This document shows, one piece after another, positions 42,958-55,274 of a DNA stretch of 64,000 bases. The DNA is from Platerodrilus igneus. Taxonomy: Eukaryota; Arthropoda; Insecta; Coleoptera; Lycidae. Position 1 is the first letter of the stretch, and the number at the start of each line of letters is the position of its first letter. The stretch is taken from positions 2,672,501-2,736,500 of the forward strand of contig JARFIW010000966.1 in assembly GCA_036346225.1 (NCBI GenBank). The letters are read 5' to 3'. The translations under genes were made by a program, and so were the position numbers. The notes beneath the pieces were generated by a model. The model was not told the origin of the DNA. It was given only the letters and a program-made list of their open reading frames with translations, and searched no databases.

Positions 42958-45685
42958 AACAGATACTAAAGAATTTGCAAAACAAAAATTCTTTATCTAT
43001 TTTTTAACAGTTACTTAAAGCATTATATACCTTTGTACAAGTGAAACTTAAAATAAATTCTTACCTCTTACGTTTGTCAAAGTTTTTGTATTATATTCAA
43101 AATTTTATTAATTTCAAATTTTAATTAATTTCACTATTTATTCACCCATACTGACGTGCTGGCTGCTTACTTCATTTGAGTCACAGAAAAACATCCTCCT
43201 TTTTATATTTAGTCCTGTATTTATACGACTTTTAATCATGGCGTTGGGGATTATCATCTGTCGTGTAGAAACCTTCCTCAGTATTTATGCCATTTCGAAT
43301 TACCCCACAAATAAGAAAATTTGACAAGTTTTTAACGACTGAAATGTATATGTTTTCTTATCGACTTTATTAATGTTGTATTGGAATAACAAGATAATAC
43401 TTGACCTGACCTGACATGCCTCGGAAATTCGCAGAACGTGTGGACTTTGGCTCTGGTAATTTTGTTTAAATCTTAAGGTTTGTTACACAATATTTACAAC
43501 AGCACGCTGTTTTTGACAGATTAAACACTTGTTTCTTTGTTGTTTTGTTGCTCGATTTACATTTTTAGCGTTTTCTGTGAAATTATTTATCCTTGTAACA
43601 AATGTTTTAAATGTTGTAACGTTTATAAATTAATTATTTTCCAAGATAAGTTCTGATGCTCTAAAATATATTTTCTTGACGTACTGTATTTATTTCTAAC
43701 ACTAGAAATTCAATGAGTAATGCTCTTTAAAGAATATTTACAAACTAATACTAATGAGATATCCTACACTTTAAATACTGCGACGTTGATATATTTAAAC
43801 TAATTGATTAAATTTTAATGCTAGAAATTTATATTACAAGTATGTTTATCAAACTATTTACAAAGATACACTGCTAAATTTCACATATACACGCACACGC
43901 CTACACACACCGTTCAAAACCAAATGTCTGAAAAATGGTTTTAAAATAGCCACTTAAAAAACTCTAATTCGGATTAATTACTTATTTAAAATTAAACGTT
44001 ATGTGGAAAATTTATTTGAACAGGGAAGGAATAATTAATGGTAATTTATGCTACGAACTGCAAACACGCAGTTTACACCAATGCTGTGTTCAGTGCGGTG
44101 GCAGATACAAAGTAGAACCCTTCGTGATTAATTTACTAAATGCCAACTTTTACGAAATGAGCAAATTAATTAATTTTACCCATACCTTTGCCACATTTAC
44201 CAACAAAACAATGAGGTTTAGTGTAGGTTTCGGGAAGGCATTTCCTTTCTAAGCAATACCACGTTGAAGGTTGCTTTCATATATTTAAACAAAGCTTAGT
44301 ATATTGATTCCAAGAACTGGAATCCTAAACGCTTTAGATAGCTAATCACTTTCTATTAATCGGTAAGTGATTTTTCTTTTCTAGCAGGAGAAAGAAACCC
44401 TAAAAATGGGTTAGAAATTTATAGATTTGAAGCGTATTTTACTTTATTGAGCGGCAGAGAGGTACACCTCTATACTTTCATTCACTCGAGTAATTGAGCC
44501 AGTGCCCTAGTGATGACTGTATTAGGTTAGTAAAAAATAAAAACCGTAATTAAAAAAAAATCGAAAGTATTACCGGTCATACTTTGCACAGTAAAATTCG
44601 CTCCAAGTACTACCAAAAGTGTACATCTCATATATGGCGTTTAGCTGTTTTAAAAATATTCAGTTCAAATACAATCCATCAGTTAAAAGAATGAACGTTG
44701 TTTTGTTGATCTTGCTACATTCAATTTTTCTTTCCTAAATATTTTCATTCAATTTACGATGTTTTCGAATATTCTACACCTCCGCTTCGATATTTTGTGT
44801 AATTACCTGTTATAGGAGATACCCCTGAGCACGCATTATAATGTAATAACTCGATTTGATCCTAATAAATCGTTCTAATACAATTTGTAAAACGCACGAG
44901 TAAGACCGCAACAGAAGGGAAAGCGAAGTAAGGGGCCGAACAAATCACGGTCACGTATAAAAAGAGAAAGAAAACTTAGAAATACTGGGCTAACTACAAA
45001 TGCGAGGAGTGCGAAGGTTCACTTAAACAAGAAACAGTACATTGCCCCAGAATTTTTATTGCTAATTAACACAAAAATTTAGATTTAAAAAGAATAGAGT
45101 TATATTTTACGGACAATTTTTATAATTCCGATACGAAGTGCGCATTTCGTATGGTTTTATGTAAAATTTATGTCATAAATGGCTCACATTGTTACGAATG
45201 TGAATGCCTTGAATTTTAAATCTGACCCGAGCAATTTGAGCACCACGTATATATATTTATTAAAATATAGGAAATCCAATAACACCATATAAACATATGT
45301 TTTCTATTTTATACACCTAGGACATATTGTTTGGTTTATATTCAGGGATAATTTAATATCAGTGAACTATCTCTATCAGGCTTGTTGTAATTTACAAGTT
45401 TTAAGCTCAAAACTATTTTAATATGTAAGTGAATTGTTTAGTTGTCATTGCTTATATTCAAATTTTAAAAAAAAATTGTTTGTATACGTTCACCCACAAC
45501 ATTTTAAATGTTTTTCGTCAATTTTAGCACACTATTTTAACTCACAGTTTTGTAAGCAACAATGTTGTTCCATTGTTAGAGGTAATTACATTCATTTATT
45601 TTTTAGTACCTTGATGAAGATCGAAAACTTGGTAGAAAACAAAAGAGTTTCATTACTTAGTTGATGACCAATAACCTGTTATTTA
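42958..45685. other. AT-rich, one weak dispersed repeat
   Basis: No gene recognised. The segment 44100-44160 (AGATACAAAGTAGAAC, then AATGCCAAC) recurs at 63090-63130. The 83-codon frame over it (44001-44252) is therefore more likely repeat than gene. At 45609-45640 lies a TTGATGAAGATCGAAAAC motif discussed under findings. Confidence 0.4.

Positions 45686-45752
<67 letters not shown>
45686..45752. repeat. (TA)n microsatellite
   Basis: Pure TA run apart from one TTTA step at the left edge. Confidence 0.95.
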
Positions 45753-45756
<4 letters not shown>

Positions 45757-45788
45757 CGGTGATACGCCTATGAGTAACAGCTCCCATT

Positions 45789-45942
45789 AAATTATACCTG
45801 TGACATAGGTACAGCAAAATGTATTAATGAGAATGCAATCGAAAATATAAAACCACCGTCTTACCTTCCTTTTACTTTGCCTGACTAGTTTAACAGAATT
45901 ATCCTGTGAAATTTACGAAAATGAAATGAACCGCAGGGATCT
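45789..45942 (-). repeat. Unclassified dispersed repeat, copy 3 (minus)
   Basis: Carries CTTACCTTCCTTTTACTTTG, ACTAGTTTAACAGAATTAT and AAAATGAAATGAA in the same order as copy 4. Cut off at about 45942 where LINE sequence begins. Confidence 0.65.
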
Positions 45943-48195
45943 CAAAATACGTCTAAAACTCATTCCAATCTTTTTGAGTATTTTGAAATTTTTTTTCCAT
46001 TTTTACATTGTCGAATGCTTTTTCCAGATCTACAAACCCGATATACACGCTCTCCCCTTTTTCTATTGTTTTTTCTATTATCACACTCAGAGCTAAAATA
46101 GCCTCCAGTGTTCCACCGTTTCACCCAACCCAAATTGATCTTCTCCTAGTATCTCTTCAACCCGTTTTTCCATTCTTTATTGTACAATTCTAGTTAATAT
46201 CTTTGACACGTGTACTGTCACACTTATTCTTCGAAAATTTTCACATCTATCCGAGTCTCTCTTTTTTGGTATAGTGACTATGATGTTACATTTGAAGTCT
46301 TTGGGTATCTTGCCTGTCTCATACATATAACCTACATGTTGGAAGAAACGTTATCCTACTGCTTGTCCAGCGGCTTTTAGAGTTTGTGTTTGCACCTTAT
46401 CTGTACTCGGTGTCTTACCATATTGCAGACCCTTTAAATCATATTCAAACCCATCTCTAAGTATAGGATATCCCAAGTCATCCCTTTCAATATCTGATTC
46501 CCGTTCTAATGCTGTTAGTTCCTCTCTTGCATATAAATTGCCTATATATTCTTGCCATCTATCCAATTTCTCTACATTTTCTATATTCACGTTTCCTCCC
46601 GCGTTCCTTATATTTTTGCTATACGGTTTTATTATATCCCTAAAATTCATTCTAATTAGTTTGTATGCTTTGTCTGTCTTTCGTATTTCCATCTCAGTTT
46701 GTACCTCTTTGCACTTTTCATCAATCCATTGTTCTTTAGCTTTCTTGCATTTGCGAATAATCTCCCATTCTATGGCTTTGGATTTGTTTTCCTGTTTCAT
46801 CTGATCTATTTTTGTATTTTCGTCTTTCTTCTATTAGATTCAGGAATTCTTTGTTATCCAAGGATTCCTATTTTATTTTTGTGTATATCCCAGAATACCT
46901 CTGGCCGTCATGTCTAAGCTGAATTTAATGTTACTTCATTCTGTTTATAGTTCCTTAGTATAAGAAATTTTCACGATATCTTTCAGAAACTCATTTGACT
47001 TTTTTTCAAATCTTTCGTGGATATCTTTATCTTTTAGTTTCTTAATGTCAAACTGCATTTTTCCGTTCTTTTTTCAGTTTTAAATTTAAGAGCGACCTTC
47101 ATAATTACGATGTTAAGGTCAGTGTCTATATCTGCTTCTGGGTAGCTTCTACAGAATTTTACTTGATTCCTAAATCGTTGTCTGACAAGAATGTAATGTA
47201 TTTGATATCTTCCTATATCTCCTGGCATCTTCCACGCGAATCGTCTTCTTGCATGATGTTGAAATATGTGTTTGCGATGGTTAAATTGTTCTAGACGCAA
47301 AATTCTTCCAGCCTATTTCTCCTATCATTTCTCGAGCGTAAATCAAATAAACCTACTACCGCTCCTTCCGTACTCTCACCTACCACTGCATTAAAATCCC
47401 CCGTAATTATTAAATTTTCATGTCCTTTTACGTATCTTAATGTCTTCGATATCTTTGTAGATTGTCTCTACCTATTCCTTGATGTAGTTAGAGGTGGGCA
47501 TGTATACTTGTATTATCACTGTATTCGCCGGTTTAGATTCTAATCTAACCATGAGCACTCTTTCGTTCTTTTGTAAGTAGTTTCCTACACGTTGTCCTAT
47601 CTTTTTTCGCATAACTGTCCCCACATCCGAATTTCCCTCTGCTGATCCTGTATGAATTACCCTAAAGTCTCCACTTCAAAAATCCCCCGTCTATGGCCAC
47701 CAAACTTCGCTGTTCCCCACTATGTCTATTACTAAACTATCCATTTCAATTTCATGGTTTCTAGCTTATCTACTTGTTTCATATTTCTGACATTCCACGC
47801 TCCGTTTCGCGAAACTTTCACGACTCTTTTTTTATACTCTCTGATCATATCCTCCGAAGCAGTCCCCTCCCGGAGATCCGAATGGGAGACTATTTTAACT
47901 CCGGAATTTTTTACCCTAGGGGATGCCATTATCTTTAATAACAATTTCAGTGCGCTGTGTAGTTGGGAGGTATTGTGGTGGTTTCCCGTTGCCTATGCTC
48001 TCTGCCACTCTAAGCACCGAAAAAGCTGTTACTCTCTTTCGGGGAACTGTCTTAGTCTGGTGCCTCACTAAAGACCCTACTACTTTGGTTGGACCTGTAG
48101 TTTGGTTCTTTAGTTTACTGGAACGCGTAAGTCATTTCATCCGTTCTAGTAATCTAGAACTTCTTCAAGGTGCAGGTCCATTCTATATATTTGGA
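45938..48195 (-). mobile_element. RTE-like LINE, minus copy (5' half)
   Basis: Same family as 7480-10325. Contains the 5' UTR, endonuclease, linker and start of the RT up to motif A, and then stops at the repeat near 45940. It complements the plus-strand copy, which lacks the 5' end. The mean state is decayed, with stops every 100-450 bp. Confidence 0.85.
45950..47928 (-). pseudogene. RTE-like LINE endonuclease and RT start (minus)
   Basis: Read on the minus strand from a possible ATG at 47928 (MASPRVKNSGVKIVSHSD). WNVRNMKQVDKLE (about 47800) is the first endonuclease motif. Then GHENLIITG (about 47425), HHARRRFAWKMP, QIHYILVRQRF and DTDLNIVIM (47034-47300; the catalytic DxDH has become DTDL). 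The open linker is 46800-46351 (WEIIRKCKKAKEQWIDEKC, PYSKNIRNAGGNV, GLQYGKTPSTDKVQ), and motif A is GFVDLEKAFDNV at about 46040. The corresponding plus-strand motif (about 8037) has E for D at its first acidic position. Confidence 0.8.
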
Positions 48196-48359
48196 TGAAT
48201 ATTTTGAACATAAGGAACGGAATATAAGGTATTTAAGAAATTGTATTATACAAGTGACTGAGAACAATCCATTAAATACTTTTTTTAGTTTTTTTTATGT
48301 GAATACTAGAATTAATGTTAAAAATCAGTTTGGGGCGACTAAGTAGAGTATTAGTTACT

Positions 48360-48631
48360 CATTTGAAGATTTTTGTAAGATGTAAATCCTCTGGAATATA
48401 TTGGATAAATATTGTTTACGGAATAGCTACTCCACAGTGTAAATGATTTATATGCTTGACAATTTTGTTAACTATAACAATATAACATTTTCTGAAAATG
48501 AATTTCTTTTTTCTTTTCGCCACGACATAAATTTTTGACATGTACTTTCGTAGTCTCCCAGGCAACAAGGATTCACTTGCAATGGTGGCTGCTGCTGTTA
48601 TTTCTGGAGGAGTTACTACGCGTTCCTGCAT
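48360..48631 (-). pseudogene. Crypton recombinase, N-terminal fragment
   Basis: Minus strand: RVVTPPEITAAATIASESLL aligns with the TPPELVEAAKVASIKLL start of the copy at 730. Then, after a frameshift, KFMSWRKEKRNSFSENVILL and LWSSYSVNN match its SAM-like domain. The catalytic domain is absent. Confidence 0.7.
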
Positions 48632-49590
48632 CGAACTCCATAGTGGTTCAGTAATTGCTACATACTATTGTTTGATAGCTGCTGTGACGTTTCAAAATAT
48701 TTCCAAAACAAAGCAAACACAGCACCCTATTTATTCTTGACTAGAGAGTAAAGGTCGCGTGTTCTTTTGGAAAATGTGCGTGAAGTAAATCCCATAAGAA
48801 TTACATTGCATCTCACGCACCGGTGTATGAAATTACGCTTCACGTATAAATATTGATGTTTGAAGTGGAAGTTTTATACATGGGAGTAGAAAAGTATATT
48901 ATTCTTTCACTACATTCAACAACTTCATTTTAATCCAAGAAAGCATTGGATTAACATCCTACAGACTAAGCTAATATAAGTAGATAACTATGTTAATACC
49001 TTAAACGCAAGTTTTTCGAGAGCAAAAAGATTGTAGGAGCGACATCGAAAACGTTTAGTAATTTATCAAACCCTTAAAAGCTGTCTTGTTAAACACAGAT
49101 TATATATCATAGTATCCGTAGTAAACCTCCTGGCGTAGCGTCGAAGGCTATATTTTTTTGTAACGAAGTTTATTATAGTATGGCGTTGAACCAAAATATA
49201 TTTGAGAGATAATGCAACAGATACGTTCTAAATATTTTTATATTCAAAATCCTATGTAACCCAAACTTGTGCTAGCGTAAATGTATCCCTCTTGTATAAT
49301 ATAAAAGCTCGATCTCTTCAAGCTGCTTCGGGCAATTTCTTATCGCATTTGCCTAACACTTCTCCGACACTATTACAGAGAAGTTTTCGTAAAATATTGT
49401 ATACAACAAAACAATCTAAAAACCGCTGCACAAAAAGTCAGTAGATAGATAAGGGTGCAACTTAACATTACACATTAAAGATTGTAAGCTTTTCAAGTTA
49501 TTAAATTTTTAGAAACAAATTAAATTTAATATATTTTCCAAATTCCTGCTGTGTGTTTAGAAATTACAGGTATTACATTAATAGAAATTG

Positions 49591-49649
<59 letters not shown>

Positions 49650-50150
49650 GTAATCGACATATGTTAAGTGTATCTAGGAAACCGGTAGCTTGTTTCTGGG
49701 AAGTAATATTTTATTGATAAATGAGAGCAGAAATTTTTGTACATAATTAGCAAAGGTTTCTGGGTATTGTATACAAAACTCTGTTATGCTAAACTTATAC
49801 AACTATAACCCATACACAGCAACATAAAACCAACCATGGTTACCCTACTTGTATAATATACTTTTTAAATAATATATCCATAACGTATAATTACTCCATT
49901 TTTCACTCGAATTCCACTGTACACGCGTCTTTAAAATCTTCGACCTCTACGGAGTCCAACATTTTGTTGCGTCCATTAAAAACATCAAGCTTATACAACT
50001 AAATTTATCTAGATTTTAATTACTTGCTAGTGTTAGCTAACATGTGTATCGCAAGCTGTCTATATCTGATAGCATCAGACGACAATGAAACTGAAACGAT
50101 TACAAAAATGGTGAACGCAACTAAAACTAGTTTTTTGGTGATAAGATTCT
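48632..50150. other. AT-rich spacer with a (TA)n tract
   Basis: No gene recognised apart from the microsatellite at 49590-49647. ATATAAAAGCTCG at 49299 is TATA-box-like but has no coding sequence downstream. Confidence 0.4.
49590..49647. repeat. (TA)n microsatellite
   Basis: TA run with one AAA interruption at its left edge. Confidence 0.95.
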
Positions 50151-50440
50151 ATATATTGCTGTGTTACGGCCTTGCTTTAGAATGCCGCTAATATTGCTGT
50201 GGTAACATTTGAAAGTTTTGCCCAAATTATACTGCTACTTAGGTACAGCAATGGTAAATTTTAAATTACTAGCTTACCTTCCTTTTCTTTATTTTGCTTT
50301 GCCTGGCTAGCTTAACGGAAGTTATACCATAGAATTTACGAAATGAAATGAAACAGCAACCTCAAGAAACATCTATACATTCAAAAAAAATTTTCTTTCA
50401 TACAAAGGAATTTATAAAACAGTTGACAGCTTAAGGTTGT
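50151..50440 (-). repeat. Unclassified dispersed repeat, copy 4 (minus)
   Basis: Full-length relative of copy 2. In plus orientation it reads ATATTGCTGTGTTAC, ATATTGCTGTGGTAAC, CTTACCTTCCTTTTC and GGCTAGCTTAACGGAAGT. The doubled TATTGCTGTG motif is the same duplicated tail as in copy 2. Confidence 0.75.
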
Positions 50441-51727
50441 TAAAAATTACAAAACCTCTTTAATTTTAGGTGGATAATTCATCTATCTTTTATTACCACG
50501 CCTGTAAGAATGATTGGCCAATAACTTTTGACAGATAATTTATTAAAAATCAAAATGTTTGGAACTTCGACCTCAAAATTTAATGGTAATTATTCACTTA
50601 CAAAAAAATAAACTATATAATTAAGACAAACATTTGAATATTTTTAACAGTTACAAACAAAAAATCTACAATGTATACTGGCAATTCTTACGGTCATATA
50701 GCGCTTATTAAAATTTCATTTCCAACGTAATTAACGGTATTAAAAGCTTTTCCATTTCCATCTTAAGTCTCCATCAGTTTATTAGTTTAAAAAGTGCATC
50801 TTTTATTTAATTAATTAACTTCAGAGTAACTCTTGTATGGAAGAAGGTTCAATTTTCTCAGTATATTAAAAAACAAATAATCTTCATCAAATAATTGCAT
50901 TTGACAACTTTTATGCTTGAAACTAATCAAGCTTATACGTTTCATTGTAACTCTGCATGGTCGATCTCGTAAATTGAAATTTTCGCAAACGTTATATATT
51001 GTTTTGCTGAGGAAAGAATCAAACGCAAATGACTCTTTACTCAAACTTATATGGCCAATCTCATAAAATAAAATAAATGTTGAACATTAATTACTTCCGT
51101 ATATATACAAAATAATCTCAATACGTCATTATTCCATTGTATTCTCGAATCTTAGTTACCGCCGAATGATGTATCATTTCCGCGAATGGCGCGCTTTATG
51201 ATCTAATTAGGGTCAAACTACGGCGGTCGATATGACTTAGGAGCACAGCGTAGAGTTACAGATCTTTTTCTTACGCGCGAGGTTAATGATCGCCGCCTCA
51301 TTTCTTCTTACAGAAACCCGGAAAGCTTTAAATTGGTTCTTATGTATCTCGATTTTATTTTATTGCATTTTTATAAAGCGTTTGCAAATGCAATAAAGTT
51401 TGCATGATTTTGTATTCTTAACAATGTACGGTTGCACATTTTTCGAGAAGACAAATTTAAGCCATTTCTAGTACTTTTAATTAATGAGTTTGTCCTTAGG
51501 CTTTACAATAACGCGAGAGCAATTGTGTTGTATTTTAATGATAATAAAATACGTTTAGGTTTGTACAGGTTAGAACAACTAAATATTGGGAAATTTAAAT
51601 TTTTTCCACTTACTTCTTTTTGGAGGGGTTTTATCTAGAAAATATGGTTTTCAATAACCCCCCCTGACATCTTTATCACATTAATATTTATTTACACAAG
51701 GTAAGTTGATAAATACTATCGTATTAA
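50441..51727. other. AT-rich, no recognised gene
   Basis: A slightly GC-richer island at 51170-51320 ends with a splice-acceptor-like TTTCTTCTTACAG (about 51301-51313), but no open frame with known similarity follows. Confidence 0.4.
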
Positions 51728-51796
51728 ATTTAAGCCAAAAGGTGTCTTGTGGCAAAGTAACTGTTACTTGGCCACAAGACACCTTTTGGCTTAAAT
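51728..51796. repeat. Near-perfect 69-nt palindrome
   Basis: Left arm ATTTAAGCCAAAAGGTGTCT..., right arm its exact mirror for 26 bp (51728-51753 and 51771-51796). After one mismatch a further 7-bp stem (AAGTAAC/GTTACTT) surrounds a single T. It can form a stable hairpin or cruciform. Confidence 0.9.
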
Positions 51797-51928
51797 GGAC
51801 CGGTGAGTCTGCTAGTTCAAAATAAACTTTCCATACTCTTTAATCTGTAACTTGTCTATTTAATATTATCATTCTTATGTCTTTTATTATTATTATTTTT
51901 ATTATTTATTATCATTTTCTTTTCTTGT

Positions 51929-51962
51929 CCTGATGAAGCCCCTTACAGAAGAGGGTGAAACG
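51929..51962 (+). ncRNA. Hammerhead-like motif, incomplete
   Basis: CCTGATGAAG, an imperfect hairpin (CCCCTT against AAGAGGG), then GAAACGTC. This has both conserved halves of a hammerhead core, CUGAUGA and GAAA. I could not build the third stem with its NUH cleavage site, so a working ribozyme is unlikely. It may be a degraded end of a Penelope-type element. Confidence 0.35.
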
Positions 51963-52762
51963 TCGACTTAGTTTATTAGATGACACAGTCCCAATCAGGA
52001 ACCATAAATATTTATATTGATTCCGGCCGTGAAAGGCTCCGACAATACTCATATAGTAATTTCTAATACAAGTAAAACCCGTATGTGAGTAATTATCCTC
52101 TTTAAAAAAATCAGCTAAAAACGAGTTTTTAACGCATTTTATGCAGATTAAAGGAACCCTAAAACGAGTTCTAATGTGTAAATATTCATCCACTTTGAAA
52201 ATACTAAGTAAATTTAATATCAAATACTCCTCTTGAAAAAATTTATTAGTAAATTAAGTCGTAACACAGTTGCAACTACCTAGCAAGAAGTGTAAAAAAG
52301 GTATTTTTATTTTAAACATACTACTTTCCTAGACCGTTTGAGTATCCGTTATCTCTACGTTAACAACCAATATGAATTAACGGCACAATTAGTAGAGCGC
52401 GATTAGACCTTTTAATAAGCTATAAATTGTAATAGAGAGCGATAACCAGCTATGACGAATACATAGATTCCATTTATTAATAACGGATACTAAGATTTTT
52501 GTACGCAATACATTTGAACGACAGATAATTTAGATAACAAAAGTGTTGTGACCGTAATTTAGATAAGATAACAGCAATAATAAGCGAGCCTGCCATATAT
52601 TTGTGGAAGCGAGTTAAGAGACCATTTCTACGATCGCAATAAATTACAGTGGCAGTTATAAAATGAATAAAATGACAGTTAATTATTACATCATGCGATG
52701 AGTCAGGCCTGCTGTAATATGGTGGAAGCATTCGAGAAATTGTGACGCATTGAAATTTTTAT

Positions 52763-52838
52763 TATATAAAAGCCGGTAAACAATTAGGAGGATGCATTCA
52801 AGTTTCATCCGTAGATAATTACCAAATCACTATTTATG
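52763..52838 (+). promoter_or_regulatory. Candidate TATA promoter and first ATG
   Basis: TATATAAAAG at 52763, an initiator-like TTCAAGTTTC about 35 bp downstream, and an ATG at 52836 opening 16 codons (MERTNDVFIATIEVIT). A weak donor-like GAAGTAAT lies within that short frame. The spacing is slightly long, and the next exon is not identifiable. Weak evidence only. Confidence 0.25.
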
Positions 52839-54432
52839 GAGCGCACCAACGACGTATTTATTGCTACAATTGAAGTAATAACTTAGCTTGGTTGAAAGTC
52901 ACCTTGACATTTTAATCTATTAAAACAAAGGTACTTTCGAAAACTGATAAAGTGGATTTTGAAGTATAAAGGTTTATTTAAAATGAAAATATAAAATGAA
53001 AGCAGGCATTTTTCGATGCAGTTATTTTTAAATGAAAACGGTCTTAGGATGGTAATTATTATAAAGGACATCTTGTAATAAAGACATGAATACCAGCGAA
53101 AACTTGACGACTCAAAACGTAGAACTTCGTTTTAAACCTTTAGAAAGACAATCAGTGCCATTATCGAGTAGATTAAGCTAGTTTAAGATTTCTGTATAGA
53201 AAATTATTTGTGAGTGGATAATTTCCTTTGCATATTTTTTGAGCTCAATCTTCGAGATGATTTGACCCTTACAAAAGCTTTTCGGGGGGTCACTGATAAG
53301 TCACACTGGATAGGATTATAAGAGAGTATTTAAATTATTCATATTACTCTTGAAAAATGCGTGACTCATATGAAAGTTAATTACACAAGGTAAGTCGATT
53401 TATATGTATATATACCTATGGGATATATATATTGTGATATTATGTGATATATATGAGATTTGAACCTTGACGCACTGAAGTACCACTCAGATATAGACTT
53501 CTAGTTCGTAAAATGATTGATGAAGGAGATGGTGAGGGCAGTTACTTGTTAAAGATATTTAAAATGATATTTTAAGAGAAAAGGAAGTTTTAAGATTTCA
53601 AATTGGGTGTTGGTGATTTCATAAAGTAATTTTGAAAAGTATGTGTCCATGAAGTGAACTACTGTTGCTTGTATATCATAAAATTTTGTTTAAATATTTA
53701 AAAAAAAACTTCACTGCCATGTGAATATGTATGTGTAGCTAAGATTTGAAGTCACTTAGTACGTTTTCATTTGATTTGAGTTAGGTATAAGATGTTAAAC
53801 TTTCACTTTCATTTGAATATGTACGTAAAGCCTAAAAAAAGTCAATTAGTATGTTTTTATTAGATTTAAGTTAGTTATAAGATGTAGAAGTTTTATTTAC
53901 TTTTCACTATATAGTTGTAAGTCTATTATATCATTTGAATTTCACTTGTTAGGATTAAAATATCAATTTATAAATTTTCGGCCAATGACATTTGTGTATT
54001 AGTTTACTCCAATTTAGAATTTAACAAGAGCAATAAGATCTATTTATAAAAAGTTGGATCATAGAATGTTAGTTGGAAAAGAATTGTAAAAGAGTAGGCT
54101 GGTTTAATGTTTTAAGGGGCATCTCCAGGGAGGTAAGTGACAGTTGTGCAAATTAAGAAATGAAGAGAAAAACTGATTTGAAAAGAACTGAAAAAAAGAA
54201 CTTTACAAACTATAGAACAAAAAGTATAATCTTTTTTGTAACAGTTTACGAATTGTATACCTTTTATTATTGTAATCTCCAACATAAAATTCAAAGTATG
54301 AAAAATGTATTTGTGATATTCAAAGTATAAAGGAACTGTTGATATTAAAAAGTGATAAATGCAAGAGTCCTTGTCATTGTCTTATTATTGACCATTGGAT
54401 TTCTGGGAGTATTTTTGTGTAGACAGAGGAGT

Positions 54433-54455
54433 TCCAAAGTGGTGCTATCAGAACG
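54433..54455 (+). other. Possible LTR-element primer-binding site
   Basis: CCAAAGTGGTGCTATCAGAA resembles the TGGTATCAGA-type leader that follows the 5' LTR in some retrotransposons. No matching pair of LTRs was established. Confidence 0.25.
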
Positions 54456-55120
54456 CTGGAATTGCTGAACTTTTGGTGTCGAGCACGGTGTTGATTTCAC
54501 GAAGCTGAGTTTCCTTATAAGATCAACGACGATAAGTATAAGTGTCTCTAAAAATTTTTTGGCGTATCTAAAAACCCTAAAATAAAAGGCGTAAATTCAG
54601 TAATACAAATTTTTAAAACGTACTTATCTACAGGTATTAAGAACCCACATCTGGTTCGAATCGTCGCTGTGGGCAGTGGAGTTTCATTGTTCAGCAGCAA
54701 GACGTTTCATTGGAAGTTCAGGTTGTATTATTATTATCAGTGTCATAGTTTAAACACTTAATCCGTTATACTCGATTGAAATCTTAAACTATTAACTAAT
54801 ATAAACGTTTTACTGTGCGTATTTTTCAAGTATTTGTTTACACTGTCACATATAGAAATTGCTTTAGTAGAATTAACTAGAGGTCATTTGACTGGCAGTG
54901 TCACATACATCTGTATATGGTTCAGAACTCACGCTGTATGCAGATATAGATTTATTCACAAAATTAACCTGAGATAAGAGTTTCATTGGTCGAGGCGCAG
55001 ATTTAGAGACCAAATAGAGAAGTTAGTAAATTATTAATTGAAGAAAGGAAATTATAGGGCAATTTGGTGCATTGCTAATTTGCTCATATATTATAATTCT
55101 CAATTCTAAAAGGGGGGGTT

Positions 55121-55122
55121 AT

Positions 55123-55165
<43 letters not shown>
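55121..55165. repeat. (TA)n microsatellite, left of palindrome
   Basis: TA run about 110 bp left of the large palindrome; the intervening segment holds a hammerhead-like motif on the minus strand (55223-55266). Confidence 0.9.
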
Positions 55166-55169
<4 letters not shown>

Positions 55170-55222
55170 TTTCTATAGATATCGGGGAAGCAGTCAAACT
55201 TGTCAAATTAATTAAACACTCT

Positions 55223-55266
55223 TTTAATCATTCGAGCTTTCGATAAATTTATTATCTTCTTCAGGA
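55223..55266 (-). ncRNA. Hammerhead-like motif, incomplete (minus)
   Basis: On the minus strand: CCTGAAGA, a 5-bp stem (GATAA/TTATC) after one extra A, then CGAAAGC. The CUGANGA and GAAA halves are present, but stem III and the cleavage triplet are not evident. It has the same layout as the motif at 51929. Confidence 0.35.
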
Positions 55267-55274
55267 ATCTAATA

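Larger units (their letters stand above)
51797..55120. other. AT-rich, only weak signals
   Basis: Contains a hammerhead-like motif (51929-51962), the promoter-like segment (52763-52838) and a possible LTR-retrotransposon primer-binding site (about 54433-54455). No known protein domain on either strand. Confidence 0.4.

Noticed and set aside
44001..44252. 83-codon frame with several cysteines
   Set aside because: Part of it recurs as non-coding sequence at 63090-63130, so it is more likely a dispersed repeat than a gene.
47754..48198. Plus-strand frames at 47754-48198
   Set aside because: They lie opposite the minus-strand endonuclease and 5' UTR of the RTE-like LINE.
51929..51962. Calling a full hammerhead ribozyme here
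   Set aside because: The core halves are present, but stem III and an NUH cleavage site could not be formed in any of the three ribozyme layouts; kept only as an incomplete motif.
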